Source: Thozetella sp. PMI_491 (lineage: Eukaryota; Ascomycota; Sordariomycetes; Chaetosphaeriales; Chaetosphaeriaceae). Taken from it: DNA of 64,000 nucleotides. This document shows, in pieces, positions 12,453 through 25,100 of this stretch (its first letter is position 1; every line of letters begins with the position of its first letter). The notes under the pieces are model-generated. The model saw only the letters and a program-made list of their open reading frames with translations, did not search any database and was not told where the DNA came from. The position numbers and the translations under genes are program-made. The stretch covers positions 292,138-356,137 of the forward strand of contig MU270084.1 in NCBI GenBank assembly GCA_021432635.1. The letters are read 5' to 3'.

Positions 12453-13026
12453 TTATTTCTTGCCGGACTTCTTGATGCCCTATATGATGGTTAGTTTATA
12501 TGCCCCAGCTATCAGTGTGTGAGGTTCCTAGGGTGGTTATGGATTCGTCAGGGGTCGGGAAAAGCGGTCGAGGGCGTACCTGGGCTCCGGTGTTCTAGAA
12601 GGAGGGCGAATTAGCACTTGAGATATTGATGTGGCTGGAAAGTGTAATAAACTAACGAGAGGTCCCTTTCCACCGGCCTTGGAGGCCAGCTCTTTGCGAG
12701 CCTTCTCGTCTGGAAGTCTACATTAGCCTGGGCTTGCGCAGGGGAACGATGTCGTGTTGCTCACCGGCGCGCTTCTTCTCGAGGAAGGCCTTGTCGTCCT
12801 CATCCATATCCTTCTTCTCCTTCTTAGGGGCCTAAGAGATCGAATTAGTCTTTCTTCTAGGTGTGTTAGGGGGGGTTGCGTTGTATGGCATACCTTGAGG
12901 GGCTTGGCCTTGCCGCCTAGGAGACGGGCGGTAAGCACAAATTCACGGTCACACGAGAGGGGTAAACAGCCAGTGGCAGGACGCCCGAGGCTATTGGAAC
13001 TTACCGTCTCTGCTCTGGCCACCCAT
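12453..13026 (-). CDS. TMA7: Translation machinery-associated protein 7 (TMA7), six exons
   Basis: Small, highly charged, ribosome-associated protein conserved across eukaryotes. Exons 13026-13005, 12916-12894, 12831-12765, 12709-12657, 12594-12580 and 12479-12453 assemble to 68 residues. The protein begins MGGQSRDGGKAKPLK, has an acidic/basic coiled middle containing DMDEDDKAFLEKK, and ends in GIKKSGKK, the hallmark C-terminus of the family. All six exons are needed to rebuild the expected sequence, and each junction has GT and AG at its ends. Most of the 574-bp locus is intron: only 207 bases code. The fifth exon is 15 bases. The gene is too finely divided to appear as an open frame. Role in translation is taken from the yeast family member. 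Confidence 0.93.
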
Positions 13027-13571
13027 GATTGCTGATTGGATTTGCTAAACTTATAAATTCACGGATAACTTCGAAAGCGAGTGAAGTAAGAACAAGGATG
13101 GTCTGTTGGGCTGAGGCGGAGGAAAAGATTGCCAGGCACCACCGGCGGCAAGATGTGGTGGTTGCCCCTCTAAAGACGATAAGATAAGGCGGTCAATCGG
13201 GAAAGCCTCGGCGTCTGCCGCTAGCCACGGACGTGTGGGCCTCGCCACTGGTGGAAAATGTCAGCCTTCGAGAACCTCGTGGGCAACGTTCCACACGACA
13301 AACGACCAAGGAAGCTACGACAACGACTTTGAGTGTGCAAGTATCTCGCGCAACCTGCGCGTGGCACATACATCCCACGAAATAGACTGTCAGCTCGCTG
13401 CATAGATTCGACACGCACGACTGGCTACAGCGACTGGTTGGACCCAACTCTCTCCCAGTCACCTTTCCCTGGGCAACACGGCTGACACTACTGGAGTTCA
13501 AGAACAGCCGCGCGCTGCTATGCTTGGTAAAAACTGGTAAAGCTTCCAGATTACAAGAGGAGGCCGCAAAG
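13027..13571. other. Divergent promoter region between TMA7 and PRP4
   Basis: These 545 bases lie between two genes transcribed away from each other, so they should carry both promoters. The frame upstream of 13572 stays open from an ATG at 13524, but that would add only 16 residues without family resemblance. Nothing else is recognised. Confidence 0.5.
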
Positions 13572-16500
13572 ATGGCATCGCACGATGTCAGCTCCGACGA
13601 AGGGGAAATCGTAGAGGCAACTCCCCTGCCTCGCTCTGAGCAAAACGGTGATGTTGACCGAACCGGCAGAACCCGAGGCAGATACTCGCGCACACCTGAT
13701 AGTGATTCCTTCCCGAGGCAATCGGGTGATGGATATCGCCGACGAAGCCGCTCGCCCCCGCGCGGCCAGAAGCGACCGCGCGATGATCGCGACAGGCGCG
13801 ACCGCGAGCGCGATCGCGATCCACGTCAGTTCCGCGTGCACTACGAGGACAGCCCTCGCCGCGACCGCAGCCGCGACCGCGACCGTGACCGCGACCTAGA
13901 CCGACCTCCATCTCTCCAGAGCAACGGTCCCGAGCCTCTGTCCAGCCGCTCTGCGCACCGTCCCGGCAACCGCGACAACCTCCCTAGTCGCCCTGGAGGC
14001 TATCGGCAGCGCGACTACGAGCGAGACCCCGATGGGTATCCCGACAAGCGCCCCCGAGGCAACCGGAGCCGCAGTCGATCGCCCCGCCGCCGCGACAACG
14101 GTCGGCGTGACCGCGGCCGTCGAGAGAAAGAGGAGAGAAGCAAGTACAGTGCTCAGGACGAACGCTACCCGCGCAACGGTGCTTTGTCCAGGCAGGCTAA
14201 TCTGTTGGAGGCTCCTGATACCCTCAAGCAAGATGCTAAGCGTGATCAAGGTGTTACGGATGGCCACCGCCGCACCGGGGCTGCCGCAGCTCAGGAGCTC
14301 GATCCCGACCGCGACTGGGATCCAGATGCTGCGGTCGACCAAGAGGTCGCTGCGGAAGCCGAGATCCAGCGGCGCAAGCGTGCACGGGAAGAAGCTCTCA
14401 AGAAAGCCCTCCGGGGCTCTACGCCCTCCTCTCTGCGCGTGCAACTAGGCGAGAAGGCATCGTCAACGCCTGCATCAACCCGATTCCACACGCCAACTCC
14501 GGGCCTCCTGAAGACAGGTCCCAACACACCCCGCTCAGGTGAGCCACCCGCAGACCCGTCGTGTCGAGTGCCAGCTAACGGACGGCTAGATATTGACTCA
14601 CCCGCGTTGTCCCCGCCGGCTGGCCACAATGCTATGTCCCCGGCTGTTTTCGACTTTACTGACGACCAGAATCTCATCAACACTCATAGAGAGGCCGAGG
14701 CTAGTGACGAGGATGGGCCGTCGGCTGCTGATTACGATCCCACCGCAGACATGCAAGAGGACGAACGTCGGGACGAGTTGCGGAACGGCAATGTCGGGCT
14801 TCACGGGGAGAGCAAGCACCCGCAACAGGCGGCGACTGTCATCGAAACAACCGAGGAACCGCCGAAGAAGAACGACGAGGACGAGGATGATGCCTTCGAC
14901 ATGTTCGCTGACGACTTCGATGCCGAGAAATATGCCCCTCCGGCGTCTATGGCTGCCCCAGTAGGCCAAGACGGCAAGGCCGCGCCGGCCAACGCCGGAG
15001 TGGGCAATTTCGACGGGGACGACAAGGACGGCTACTACAAGATCAGGCCAGGCGAAATCCTAGACGGGCGTTACCAAATTTCCTCGGCTCTTGGCAAGGG
15101 TATGTTCTCAGGGGTTGCCCGTGCTGTGGACATCACCTCGCAGCAGGTCCTCGCAATCAAGATCATGCGCAACAACGATGCTCTGCGGAAGGGCGGCTTG
15201 ACGGAGATCGCTATTCTCCAGAAGCTCAATGCCGCTGATCCGGACGACAAGAAGCACATTGTCAAGTTTGAGAGATCGTTCGAGTACAAGGGACACTTGT
15301 GCATGGCGTTCGAGAACTTGAGCCTCAACCTCCGTGAGGTTCTCAAGAAGTTTGGCAACAACGTCGGCATCAACCTAAATGCGACACGCGCGTATGCGTA
15401 TCAAATCTTTCTGGCTCTGGGACACATGCGCAAGTGCAGCATCATCCACGCGGATCTGAAGCCCGACAACATATTGGTACGCCCGACTTGAGGCCCCTGG
15501 GGAGTGGAGTTGAGGAGGGACGGCGAGGGCTCGGCTTGCTAACACGCGTACAGGTCAACGAAGCCCGTAACATGCTCAAGATTTGTGACTTGGGGACGGC
15601 TATCGACCGGTCTGACGCCGCCACTGCCTCGACCGAAATCACGCCGTATCTGGTGAGCCGCTTTTACCGCGCGCCCGAGATCATCCTCGGCATGCCATAT
15701 GACTATGCGGTCGACATGTGGTCCATCGGATGCACGCTCTACGAGCTGTACGCAGGCAAGATTCTATTTACGGGCGACAGCAACAATCAGATGCTCAAGA
15801 ACATCATGGAGATCCGCGGCAGGCTGAGCGCGAAACTCTACCGCCGCGGCCAGTTGTCCAACATGCACTTCGACGAACTCGGAAACTTCGTCAGCGTCGA
15901 ACGAGACAAGACGCTTGGCAAGGTATGTTTTAAACTTCCTGATTTAGTTCCCGATTTAGTCCAGCCCGTTCGCTCCCTCGCACACATACACACCCACACA
16001 TGCACACCCACACACAACAGCCAGTCTCAACCCTTACCCGCAAGCCAACAAGCGTGCGTCGGGAATCCCCCAGGATTCTATTAATATACGACGTAATGGT
16101 CCGTGTGTCTTTTTGGGGCGGCGCGGGGAGGGCCCGCCGTTCGGCTGGTGCACTAAGCGCTGCGGCGCGGCTTGTGTTCCTTCCGCGACCACTGGGCCCG
16201 GGCCATCTTGCATGGGTTGAGGCAGGAAGAGGGTGGCGGACAGAAGTTTTCCGTTGGCCTCCCATCCATGCCAGCCTCCTTGTCCTCCAGTCTGGATACT
16301 GCACTCGCTCGTGCCGTACGGCTCCTCCTCTTCCCTATGCAGGCTGGTAGGCTTGCAGGCCTTGCGGAGTCGCAGACCACGACCCGGCCCGTGCGCCTTA
16401 ATTCCCAAATCCCTCTGCGTAGCTGCGTCGTCGTCTGACGCCCCCAAGGCGCCAACCCGCATCGGAAACCCTTGCATCGCTCCTAATTGATGACATCGAG

Positions 16501-16845
16501 TTGGCCCCGCCCGCCATCCTTTTTGTTTAGCTCACCTCTCTTACCCCTTTCTCGCCTGCCAAAATAGTACTGCCCTTTTCCCCACCCTGCCGAGGCAGCA
16601 GACGTGACTAACCAAGGATTCTCCTGCAGACGGCGGTCAGAACCCTACCCGTGGTCAAACCTACCAGAGACCTGCGGACGCGCCTCTTGGCTGCATCCAG
16701 TGGCATGAACGATGCAGAAACCAGGGATCTCAACCACTTCGTCGACCTTCTAGAGCGATGCTTAGCGCTCAACCCAGACAAGCGGATCACTCCTTCGGAA
16801 GCCCTGCGTCACCCATTCTTCACACACAGGCCCCTGGGGCGCTAG
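13572..16845 (+). CDS. prp4: Prp4-type serine/threonine protein kinase (pre-mRNA splicing)
   Basis: Kinase of the Prp4 family, which phosphorylates spliceosomal proteins and promotes tri-snRNP activation in the nucleus. Exons 13572-14538, 14590-15476, 15554-15922 and 16630-16845 give 812 residues. Residues 1-280 are disordered and rich in Arg/Asp/Ser (RDRDRD runs, RS dipeptides). An acidic stretch precedes the kinase domain (about 480-806), which has a GKGMFSGV glycine loop, the LAIKIMR lysine, HADLKPDN as catalytic loop, DLGTA in place of DFG (normal for Prp4) and a YRAPE anchor. The first intron (14539-14589) is 51 bp, in frame and without stops, so retention would also give protein; its GTGAGC donor, CTAAC branch site and TAG acceptor support splicing. 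The last intron is 707 bp, very long for this genome. The start at 13572 (MASHDVSSDEGEI) is preferred over the in-frame ATG at 13524. Confidence 0.93.
15981..16018 (+). repeat. CA-rich microsatellite inside the long PRP4 intron
   Basis: An imperfect run of CACA and CACACC units beginning 58 bases after the donor site of the 707-bp intron. Confidence 0.85.
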
Positions 16846-19800
16846 AGCAGCAATCTTCAAAGTACAGGGCCCCATGACGTGAGCGTGCCATTGGGCGGGG
16901 AGCTGACGAAAAAAAAATCCCCTTCTGCTCGTTTCGCTTCTACGCTTCGCGGGAAGGAATATTGGGCGCTACCCTGCGGGTAGGTGGCCCAGCTGACGCC
17001 ATGGATGTCCCAGATCAGAGCTAGATGGGGTCCAATTGGCACGCGCATACATGGTATGCTTCCTACTGGCGTCGCCAACCGGTCGAGATATTCTCCGACC
17101 TGGGCAGGCTAGCCGTGGGTGGCGTGACTTGGTGAGTAGCAAACATGGCAGGGAACGAGTTAGCAGCGTTAGCTCAACACCATAGACCTCAGAATAGTAA
17201 TCCTGCGTCCCAGATGAGGACCTCGTTCTCCTCCCCTTCCCCCCGCGGCCTGCTTTGGTGGCCGTGCTAGGCTTGATAGAGGATCGATCCATGGGCACCC
17301 CAACGGCACATACTGCACAGTTTGAAACCGGGAACACGATCGCTCCCACCATCCGTCTAGCCGCTTGCCCGGAGATGAAAATACAGCCACCGTCCCCCAC
17401 GCAGCGTCGAGAGGAGCAACCAGGCCGATGACCCGACCTGCAGCCATTGTGGCAGGAAGGCGGCCGGGACCAACCCTTTTCGAGCCTCGCTCGCACACGC
17501 TAGAAGACTATTCCAGTTTCCCACCCCCCCAAGCTCTGCGCTAAAGTGGCCTGTGAGCAGCGGATTCTCGCTGCTTCACGAAGGAATCTGTCGTGGCCTT
17601 GTGTCAGGCGACCTAGTGCGAAACCGAGTATCGAGTTTTTTTTTTCAGGGTCCAGCATATAGTGAGCGCGCATTAGTCTATCTTAGCAGTAGGATCGCCT
17701 CATCTCCTACACGTGCTCTCGAGTTCTTGTTAGCCTTTGCTGTGCAATGTGACGAGGCAGGAAGCTACGCCGGGGCTGTGACCAAGCATCGATGATGCCC
17801 GGGGAGTACATGGACAAGTCGTCATGGGCACCACATGAGCGATACGTTGCTCGCCGCATCTGGTGAACCAACGCCGCAGTCCGACCATAGCTCTGACCAC
17901 GTCCATCATCCATCTGCTGGCCGGTTTGAAGCACTATTGTTCGACTGTAGCGTTGCGCTACCCGGCACGACATCTTCTCATCAGTCAAGGCAAGGCTGGA
18001 GCGTCGTACCGTAAGCCTTCAGGCCTTCCCGCTGCGGCTCAGTTCCACATCGGGCGTCTGCTCTCTCCTCTCCTGCACATCGTGTACATCCTCCCGCGAG
18101 CCTAGGCGGAGGAGGACTAAGCAGCCTTCTGGGGATGTCGCATCCTTCGCGCCCCCGGCCCTGGTAAGTTGCAGCACAGCCAAGGGATCAGTAAGATGAT
18201 CTCAGCCGCTCAATACGACTACTAGCTGGGCGGGGCATCTAACCTTCCTGCATGTCCCCCGTCGCCAGTCTAGACCTCGCTTCCCTCGGCGGCGTGCAGA
18301 CCAGTTGCTGTTGGCGCGTCGTCGCACTCGGGACGGATGCGGCAGATGGCAGATCGACGGCGTCGATGTGTGCCATGCCACTTTCGCTCCTGTGCTCCGT
18401 GAGGAGCGCAACTAGGTCTTACGGGCGCTTAGCTGGACTCGCCCGCCTTCGCCATGAGTACCTCCTGCACGGTGGCTGTCTCTCGCAGGGTGCCCGCAGA
18501 AAGCGAAGACGCCCAACGCTCCCACGGGGAAAGGAGGCCGGTGACGGTGTGACCGACGCAAGAATCTGCAGATGAGCCGGTCCCAGGTGGAACTGCAAGT
18601 GCTGTTGTCTTCGGTCATACCCGAGAAGAAGATGCATACTCGCCGCATGACGAGCTGCTGGCTCGAAAGACTAGATAGCGCACGAGATGATGGGGGGATG
18701 GAGGATGTATCATGGCGATGTAACTGAGCCCATTTTTGCTACGCTATTTCGGGAGCACTGTCCGTCTACGAGATAGCCTCCGCCTCCGCACTATTCCAAT
18801 AGCCAACGGCGAGAGAGAGAGAGCTTTCGGGGGTGGGGGTCAACACTCCTGTTATTCGTCTGTCTATGACGTAGGACACTCTCTGCGTGCCTGTTCTCCT
18901 CTATGTTTATACTATTGCATGAGCAGTCAGCTTTTACGGCCGGCCGTTGTTGCCCCCGACATGCTACGACGCACGCCGCCTACTCGTATAGGTGGACAGA
19001 GGGCATATCAGAGGGACAGGCGACCCTCCTACTCCCCGACTGCCGCGGCTAACGCGAGGGAGGCTGCAGCGAAGCAACGGAGTAAGCCTGCAGACGCCCA
19101 AGCCGAAGGCATCTCCGATGGGAGGCATGCGAGACCTGGTTGAAGCACTCTGTGGGATCGCATCTGAACGAGCCAGAAGGAAGCAGAGCAAACCTTATCG
19201 CAAGACGCCGACGTTGCAGCGTGGCGCGTGGCGCGTGGCGCCATGGTTGGTTCCTTTGTATCTCTGTGCATGTACGTATCCCTCTCGTCTCCCCCCCCGG
19301 CCAAGTATGTATGCACTCTGGAGGGGTTAGAAGTAGTGAGGAGCGGCGGTGGGCGCCGTGGAACGCGAGCGAGCCATGGTCTCCCGGCGTTGTGCTGCGC
19401 TGCACCCGGCGGAACAGGAGGCAGGTTGAGGCCCGGGCGAGGAAAGGTCAGCCCAAGCCGACGTTGGTCGACGAGCGAAGGTGCACACGCCGAACGCCGG
19501 ATGGGGGCGCGGCTGCCGGCATGAAGAAGCTGCCGGGCGGCGCTGAGCCTAAAGCGCTGCTGTGCCATTGCGAAGATCCCGGCCGTCTAGCAAGCAGCGA
19601 CGAGGTCGCACACCTCGCTGGCGCCCGCCGTCCTACCACCCCCCCTCCCCTCCCTCGCTCAAAGCCAGAGTCGGCTCTGATCTCGCTCGTTTGGGCGACG
19701 TGACCGACGGTTTGGTGCGGCACAAGGGGCGGGCGGAGCGACGCTGCAGAGAGGCAAGATAACCTTCCGTAGAGGGCTCGGCCTTGTCGGGGAGCCGAAT

Positions 19801-22180
19801 TGGGATGTAGCATGCTCATGTGTCGTCTGCTCGGTGAGAGGTTTGTTTATTTTCGTGCACACCGGGCGGCTGCCCAAGGCTGGAGGGCAGTGGTCGCCAC
19901 CGGTGCTGCCTCGGGCGTGCAGCCCTTTTGATTGGTGGCCAGCAAATAGGGGCAACGTCAACGCCCAGGCTTGCTTGCCGTGCTCGCGAGGCTGGCGAGC
20001 GCCGCCGCCGGGCCAAGCCGGGAACGCGTAGCCCTCCTAATTATTTCCATCCACGGCTCTCCATGGGCGGCGAGGTTGACCACCACTTTGGACATGGTAC
20101 ATACCTTAGGCTACGCCCCGGTCATGATGTCTGCCAATGCGGCTCTCGGCGACGGGGGAGGCATCCGAGCATCGACCCCACGAGGCACAGACGCATTCCC
20201 AAAGTGAGAAAGTATCTTCGGCTTCGTCATCATGCGGAAGCGGCGGAGGGCCCTCTCTCGGCAGACCGCAGGACGACGACCGGTCGTCCGATTATCTACG
20301 TGTCTATCCGATGTCTTTGGGCTGCCTTGGCCCACGACAGGGAGGCCCCATTGCACGACGTGCCAATGCTTGGGGTCCCCCTCCCGCCTGCTGTCCGTCG
20401 TCAGCTCTTCTCTTTTTATTTTCTCAGTTTGCACCTCGTTTGGGTCACCCGAAGCGGAAGCTAGTGCAGGCAGGCAGGCACTATGCGCTCGCTTGGCCTT
20501 GCTTGCCTGGTAATAGATACTTCCGTAGTGGCCAGGCAAACATCCCCCAAGGATGGTGCCTATGGCTGGCGCCTGGGCGCATGGACAGTCTAACGATCGG
20601 ATTGCGATGCTTGCTTGCGAGGCACATCACACGCCCGCACTCGCGCGCACACGGTCCTCGGCGCGCCGTGAAGTGGCGAGGCCGCTTACTCGTGCGGCCT
20701 CATCTGTCCTCATCGGGCCTCATGCTGAGCCATCCAAGCCCTGCTCTGCTTCCCTCCTGCTGGGGGCCCAGTGCTGGCGGGCTAGCGCATCAATTTCTGG
20801 ACAGCGATGTCGCTCTCCGGGAATGATGGCAGCATCGTGGTTCGCTGCATCTTGCGACGACGGGATGCGTACAGCAAGAGGTGCCGAGCCCAGGGTAAGC
20901 AAGCTGATGGGCAATATCGACGACCGCCGATGCTGGGAGCCGAGAGCAATATCGAGCCGCGGACGCCTGGCGGTGATCCGGACCCAATAGGTCGCCCGGT
21001 GTCGGGCCTGCCTGGAACTACCGGGACAATTAATTGCACCATTGTCCACAATTGAGCCCTTCGTGGGGCCTTCGGAGGGGGGGGCAGGGATATTGAGCCA
21101 GAGTGATCGCGTGGATCGCGTGGGCCAGCGAGCCCGGGTGTCTGACTTTGTGTGGTTGGCGCGGGCAAAGGACCGCGGGCGCCTGACATCATGTTTCTGC
21201 CGCGTGGGCGGGTGCGTGCTGCTGCTTCATCTAGACAGCTAGACTGGAGGGAGGGCCACGACGGCTTAGGCTGGCAGACCCGAGCTAGAGGATCGGATCT
21301 GCGGGCGCTTCTGCTTCCCCGGAGTGGAGCCCGACCGTTCGTCTCTGCGGTGGAGCTCGGGTTCGGCGACCTGCTCGCGCTGGCTTCAGCGACACCGTGA
21401 CAAGCGTGATGACTGGCTGGCATCGAAGGCAGTGCCACAGACACTGCCAGCGCTGCTTGTCTCAGTTTTTTTGGTGTCGGCCCCGCCGGAGGCATAAGCC
21501 CCCTCTCTCTCCCCCCTCCCTTTTCGGGCAACTAATAAACACTGGCTAGCGCATAGTAGGAGGCTGCGGCATGAAAATAGAGAGGCCTCAGCTGCTCCAG
21601 TCGGGAGGGCCCTTCCAACACGCGCGCTTGCGCCGACGCGATCTCGGTCTCGAGGGCTGACGAGTGCTTCCGTGGCTTGGTCTGAGTCTGGTCTGATCTC
21701 TGGCCTCTGGTCTGGTCTACGACAGAGAGCCAAACAGCCAGTCAAGTCGTCGTCCCCACACCGTTCTGGTAAGCGAGGCGTCTTTGTGTGTGGGGTGGCA
21801 TCCTCCGTGAACTGTATGTAGATCACGACCAAATCCCCATCTCAATTCTCTGCCCCAAACTAAGTCCTGCCACTGGGCGGACGGCGTGGGCTGGCCGGCT
21901 TGGGGTGGATGTACATCCCGGCCAAGGGAGCCTCCACACACACAAGACACTCGCATTCACACACCAATACTTAGTGCTGTCTCGCCTTCACCATGTCACC
22001 GGATGCCCCGGGGCTCGGAGTGGACTTCCGTAGCGAACAAGCTGGCCAGCTTAGCCAAACCAGGCAGCTCACTGGGCCGCCCCCTTTAGACACTCGTCTT
22101 GGGGACCGGGAATCTTGGGGCATAGGGTGGCAACGGGTGGACCGGTGCGAATATGTGCGACACGCTCCGCGTATATCGCC
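16846..22180. other. Gene-poor region, first part: nothing recognisable
   Basis: Downstream of PRP4 I see no gene on either strand. Many frames of 60-230 codons are open, but they overlap on all frames, have skewed Arg/Pro/Gly/Ala composition, and lack domains and consistent splice architecture. This is what high-GC noncoding DNA produces. A poly-T run lies near 17637. Unannotated noncoding RNAs cannot be excluded. Confidence 0.5.
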
Positions 22181-25100
22181 CCGACCTAGCGGCCATAGAT
22201 CGCCACTATCATGACGTTTTCGGGGTCCTGCTGGTGGGACGTGGTTGGGAAGCGAAAGGGCATTGCGAGGCGAGCGACACATCTATGCGGACACGCACAT
22301 ATACATGCACACACACATAAGAGATGAACGATCGTCTTGGGTGATGTTTCTGGTGGGGCCGGTGAACACCTCTCCAAACGAGGAAATATAGGGCCACCCT
22401 CGACGAATGATGCCATCCAGCATCGCCTGCGATCGAGCGAGGCCATCTGACACCGGAGAAAGGAGGGATCTCCCTGAGCGAAGGAGCGCAGCCCCTCCCG
22501 CTCACCCACCCTTTCACACACTCCGCTATGGCTCGCGGGTGAAGTAGTACGGCACTGGTGTCTATCCACACTGATTCTCCCCTTTGGGCGGCGGTAGAGG
22601 AGGTTATTACGTGTAAAAGAAAAAAAAGGGGGTCGGTGTGCCTTAGTAGTCGGTAGAGAGGAAGAGGGGCAAGGTGGCAGGTGGTGGCGGAGGGAAGACA
22701 GGTGGATACCACGATGACTGGACGGGAGGCGTTCTCGCCGTGGCTGTCCCTTGCACAAGCCCTCCGAATGGATCAACGGTGCCACCGGCGCCAAGTCGGG
22801 CCCAGGCGGCCCTCGGCATGCAATCCGCTGGGCGCCTCGCCCTCCCTCCCGAGAAGGTAACGGAGATCTCGGGGCTTCCACGAAGGCTTCCAGCTTCCAA
22901 GCGGCCATCCCAGGCGCCCCATGGGCTGCCTTTGCCCTGGATCAGCGGCAGGTGGAGAGGCTGCTTTGACAGCCTTGTCGCCAGCGTTCATGCCATGACG
23001 ATGGGCGACGCCTGTTGGTTGCCACTGGGTTCCCGATCCAAGGCTCAAGGCTCCGCGATAAGGCTGCCGAGCACCAGGCAATGGTTGAGCTGCCACGAGC
23101 ATTGTAACCCTCGACCCTGAAGACAGCGGCCAACTCCGACGATCCTAGGCCGCGAAAAAAAACATGCCGTGCCGTCTTTCCCTGATTGTCTGGCTCTGCA
23201 ACGACGGACCCGTTCGCTTGAGTTTCTCGAAGGACCCCTTTCCCATGCCGCCTGATAGACGGCGGTGGTGACCTGACCAGAAGATCGGGAGGGGGGGGGG
23301 GCGGCTTTGCTCAGATGGCGACGGGATGCGCACCCCCTTCGAGTTTCGGTCCCGACACAAAGGGCCTTGCCAAGCACGACGCCCCGGGTAATAAGATCTA
23401 CAGATCCCCTACACACCCACCCGCGGTCGCGATAATATATCTAATGAATTGATTTGACCTCACGATGTGACCATCAGATCAGGCAGGAATCTCCCGAATT
23501 GTGCTTAATCCAGGGTCTGGAGTGATTGGCGGCTCCCGCTTGGGGGGAGGAATCGCCGGCCGGGCTTGTTTTAGGCCCTCCCCTGCTTCCCGTAGCCCAA
23601 TTTCATGACGGATGCTGCATGAAGCCGTGAATCATGATTCACAGCCAGGCCAGGTCCTGCGGTGCTCGAGCGTTTGAAGAGTGTTGCGGCGGCGGCCCCA
23701 GCGGCATGGGAGCGTTTGGGCCACCCGGCAGTCCAAGCTGTTTCGTGCCTCTGCGGGAGGTCGACAGCCCTGTTGACAGCCCCCAACGGGGCCCCGAGCC
23801 ATGCCCGTCAGTGCAGCACAGGGGGGCTCTGTTCTGGTTAGCCGGGAATGGGGGCATGGGCCCATACGCCTTCAATTTCGAATGACGTCGTCCTATGTTT
23901 GTCGTATGCCCATCCGATGTTGGAAACCCCCGAGCGCCTCGAGGTGTCTCGCAGATGTCAGCTGGAGACGACCAGTCTCGGGATTGCCTCAACGCCTTGC
24001 TCGATCGAGAATAACTTCCTTTAGCCCTCCCCCCCTTTTCTCTCCCTGCCCCGGCTGCTATGTACCAGCCAGCTCGAGCAGGGCGGCGGTGCACACCGTC
24101 CAGTTACATGGCGTTCTGGACCTTCGAGATGGCATCTATCTGCCTTGGTCCCAAAACAGAGGTTTCTTCTACGCAGCGGTTGGTTATGCGGCACATGTCA
24201 GAGTCGAAAGCCAACCGCATGGCTGCATTTTGCCAAAGATCGCATCAAGGCTGTCCTGGAGGCGAGAAGGCTGGTAAAAAGATGCGCCCGCCACTTAGAT
24301 GGAGCCCGCATATTGGTATCCGGGGCGCACCGCAGCCGCCCGGGAGCAGCTGTAAGCCAACCCCCCTCGCCCCCCGGCATACTTCTAGCCCGAGGAGAGC
24401 GAGGGGAGAGACAGACCGCCAAGCGGCCTGGTTGGCCACCCCGGCAAAGCCAGTGATGCACCGGGGCATGCAGAAGGGATGGCAGGTGCTGGGTGCTGGG
24501 TGCTGCCAAAAAAGGGGCAGACCATCCACGGCGCTGGAAATAGCACCTCGTGACGCCGGGCTGGCCGCCAAAGGTCCGTGTGGTCGCACCGGAGCGGTCG
24601 AGTCTCTGGCGAACATGTCTGTGATGGGACCCAACGAGCCTCCTCCCTGGCTGGTATGGCTGGTAAACCAACCCATGGGTTTGAGCGTGAATCCTGCACC
24701 TCGCTCGCTGGCATCACACGCAGATGATGCGATGGTGTGGGGGCAGGCCGTGTGGTTGGCTCTCCCACGGCCTTCTCGAACCCAGCGCCTTTCATGGATC
24801 CTTTAATCAGCCCAATGTTTGTTGGTCCACGGTCGAGCGAAACGTGGGTAATTCTACCGGCATCCCAGGACTGCCGGTGATCACACAGACGATGATTGCA
24901 CAGAGACACACACGCCGCGTGCCCCGAAGTGCGCGGGCGGTGATGGCCTCCGCCCTCCTTCGTGCGGGCGACCTCGTCCTGCCCGTCATCTACGCGGTCC
25001 AGGCTCGCTTCGCCCCCTTTTTTCTTTTGTTGATATAGAAGGACTGGCTATCGAGAGCATTGTGCAGTTGCCGCCAATTAGCGCAAAGCGCAGATGGCGG

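Noticed and set aside
22186..22908. 240-codon minus-strand frame in the gene-poor region
   Set aside because: Overlapping frames on both strands, no motif, and repetitive Arg/Ser/Pro composition; typical of random GC-rich DNA.
24060..24806. 248-codon plus-strand frame in the gene-poor region
   Set aside because: No homologous feel, no plausible promoter or introns, and equally long frames overlap it on the other strand.
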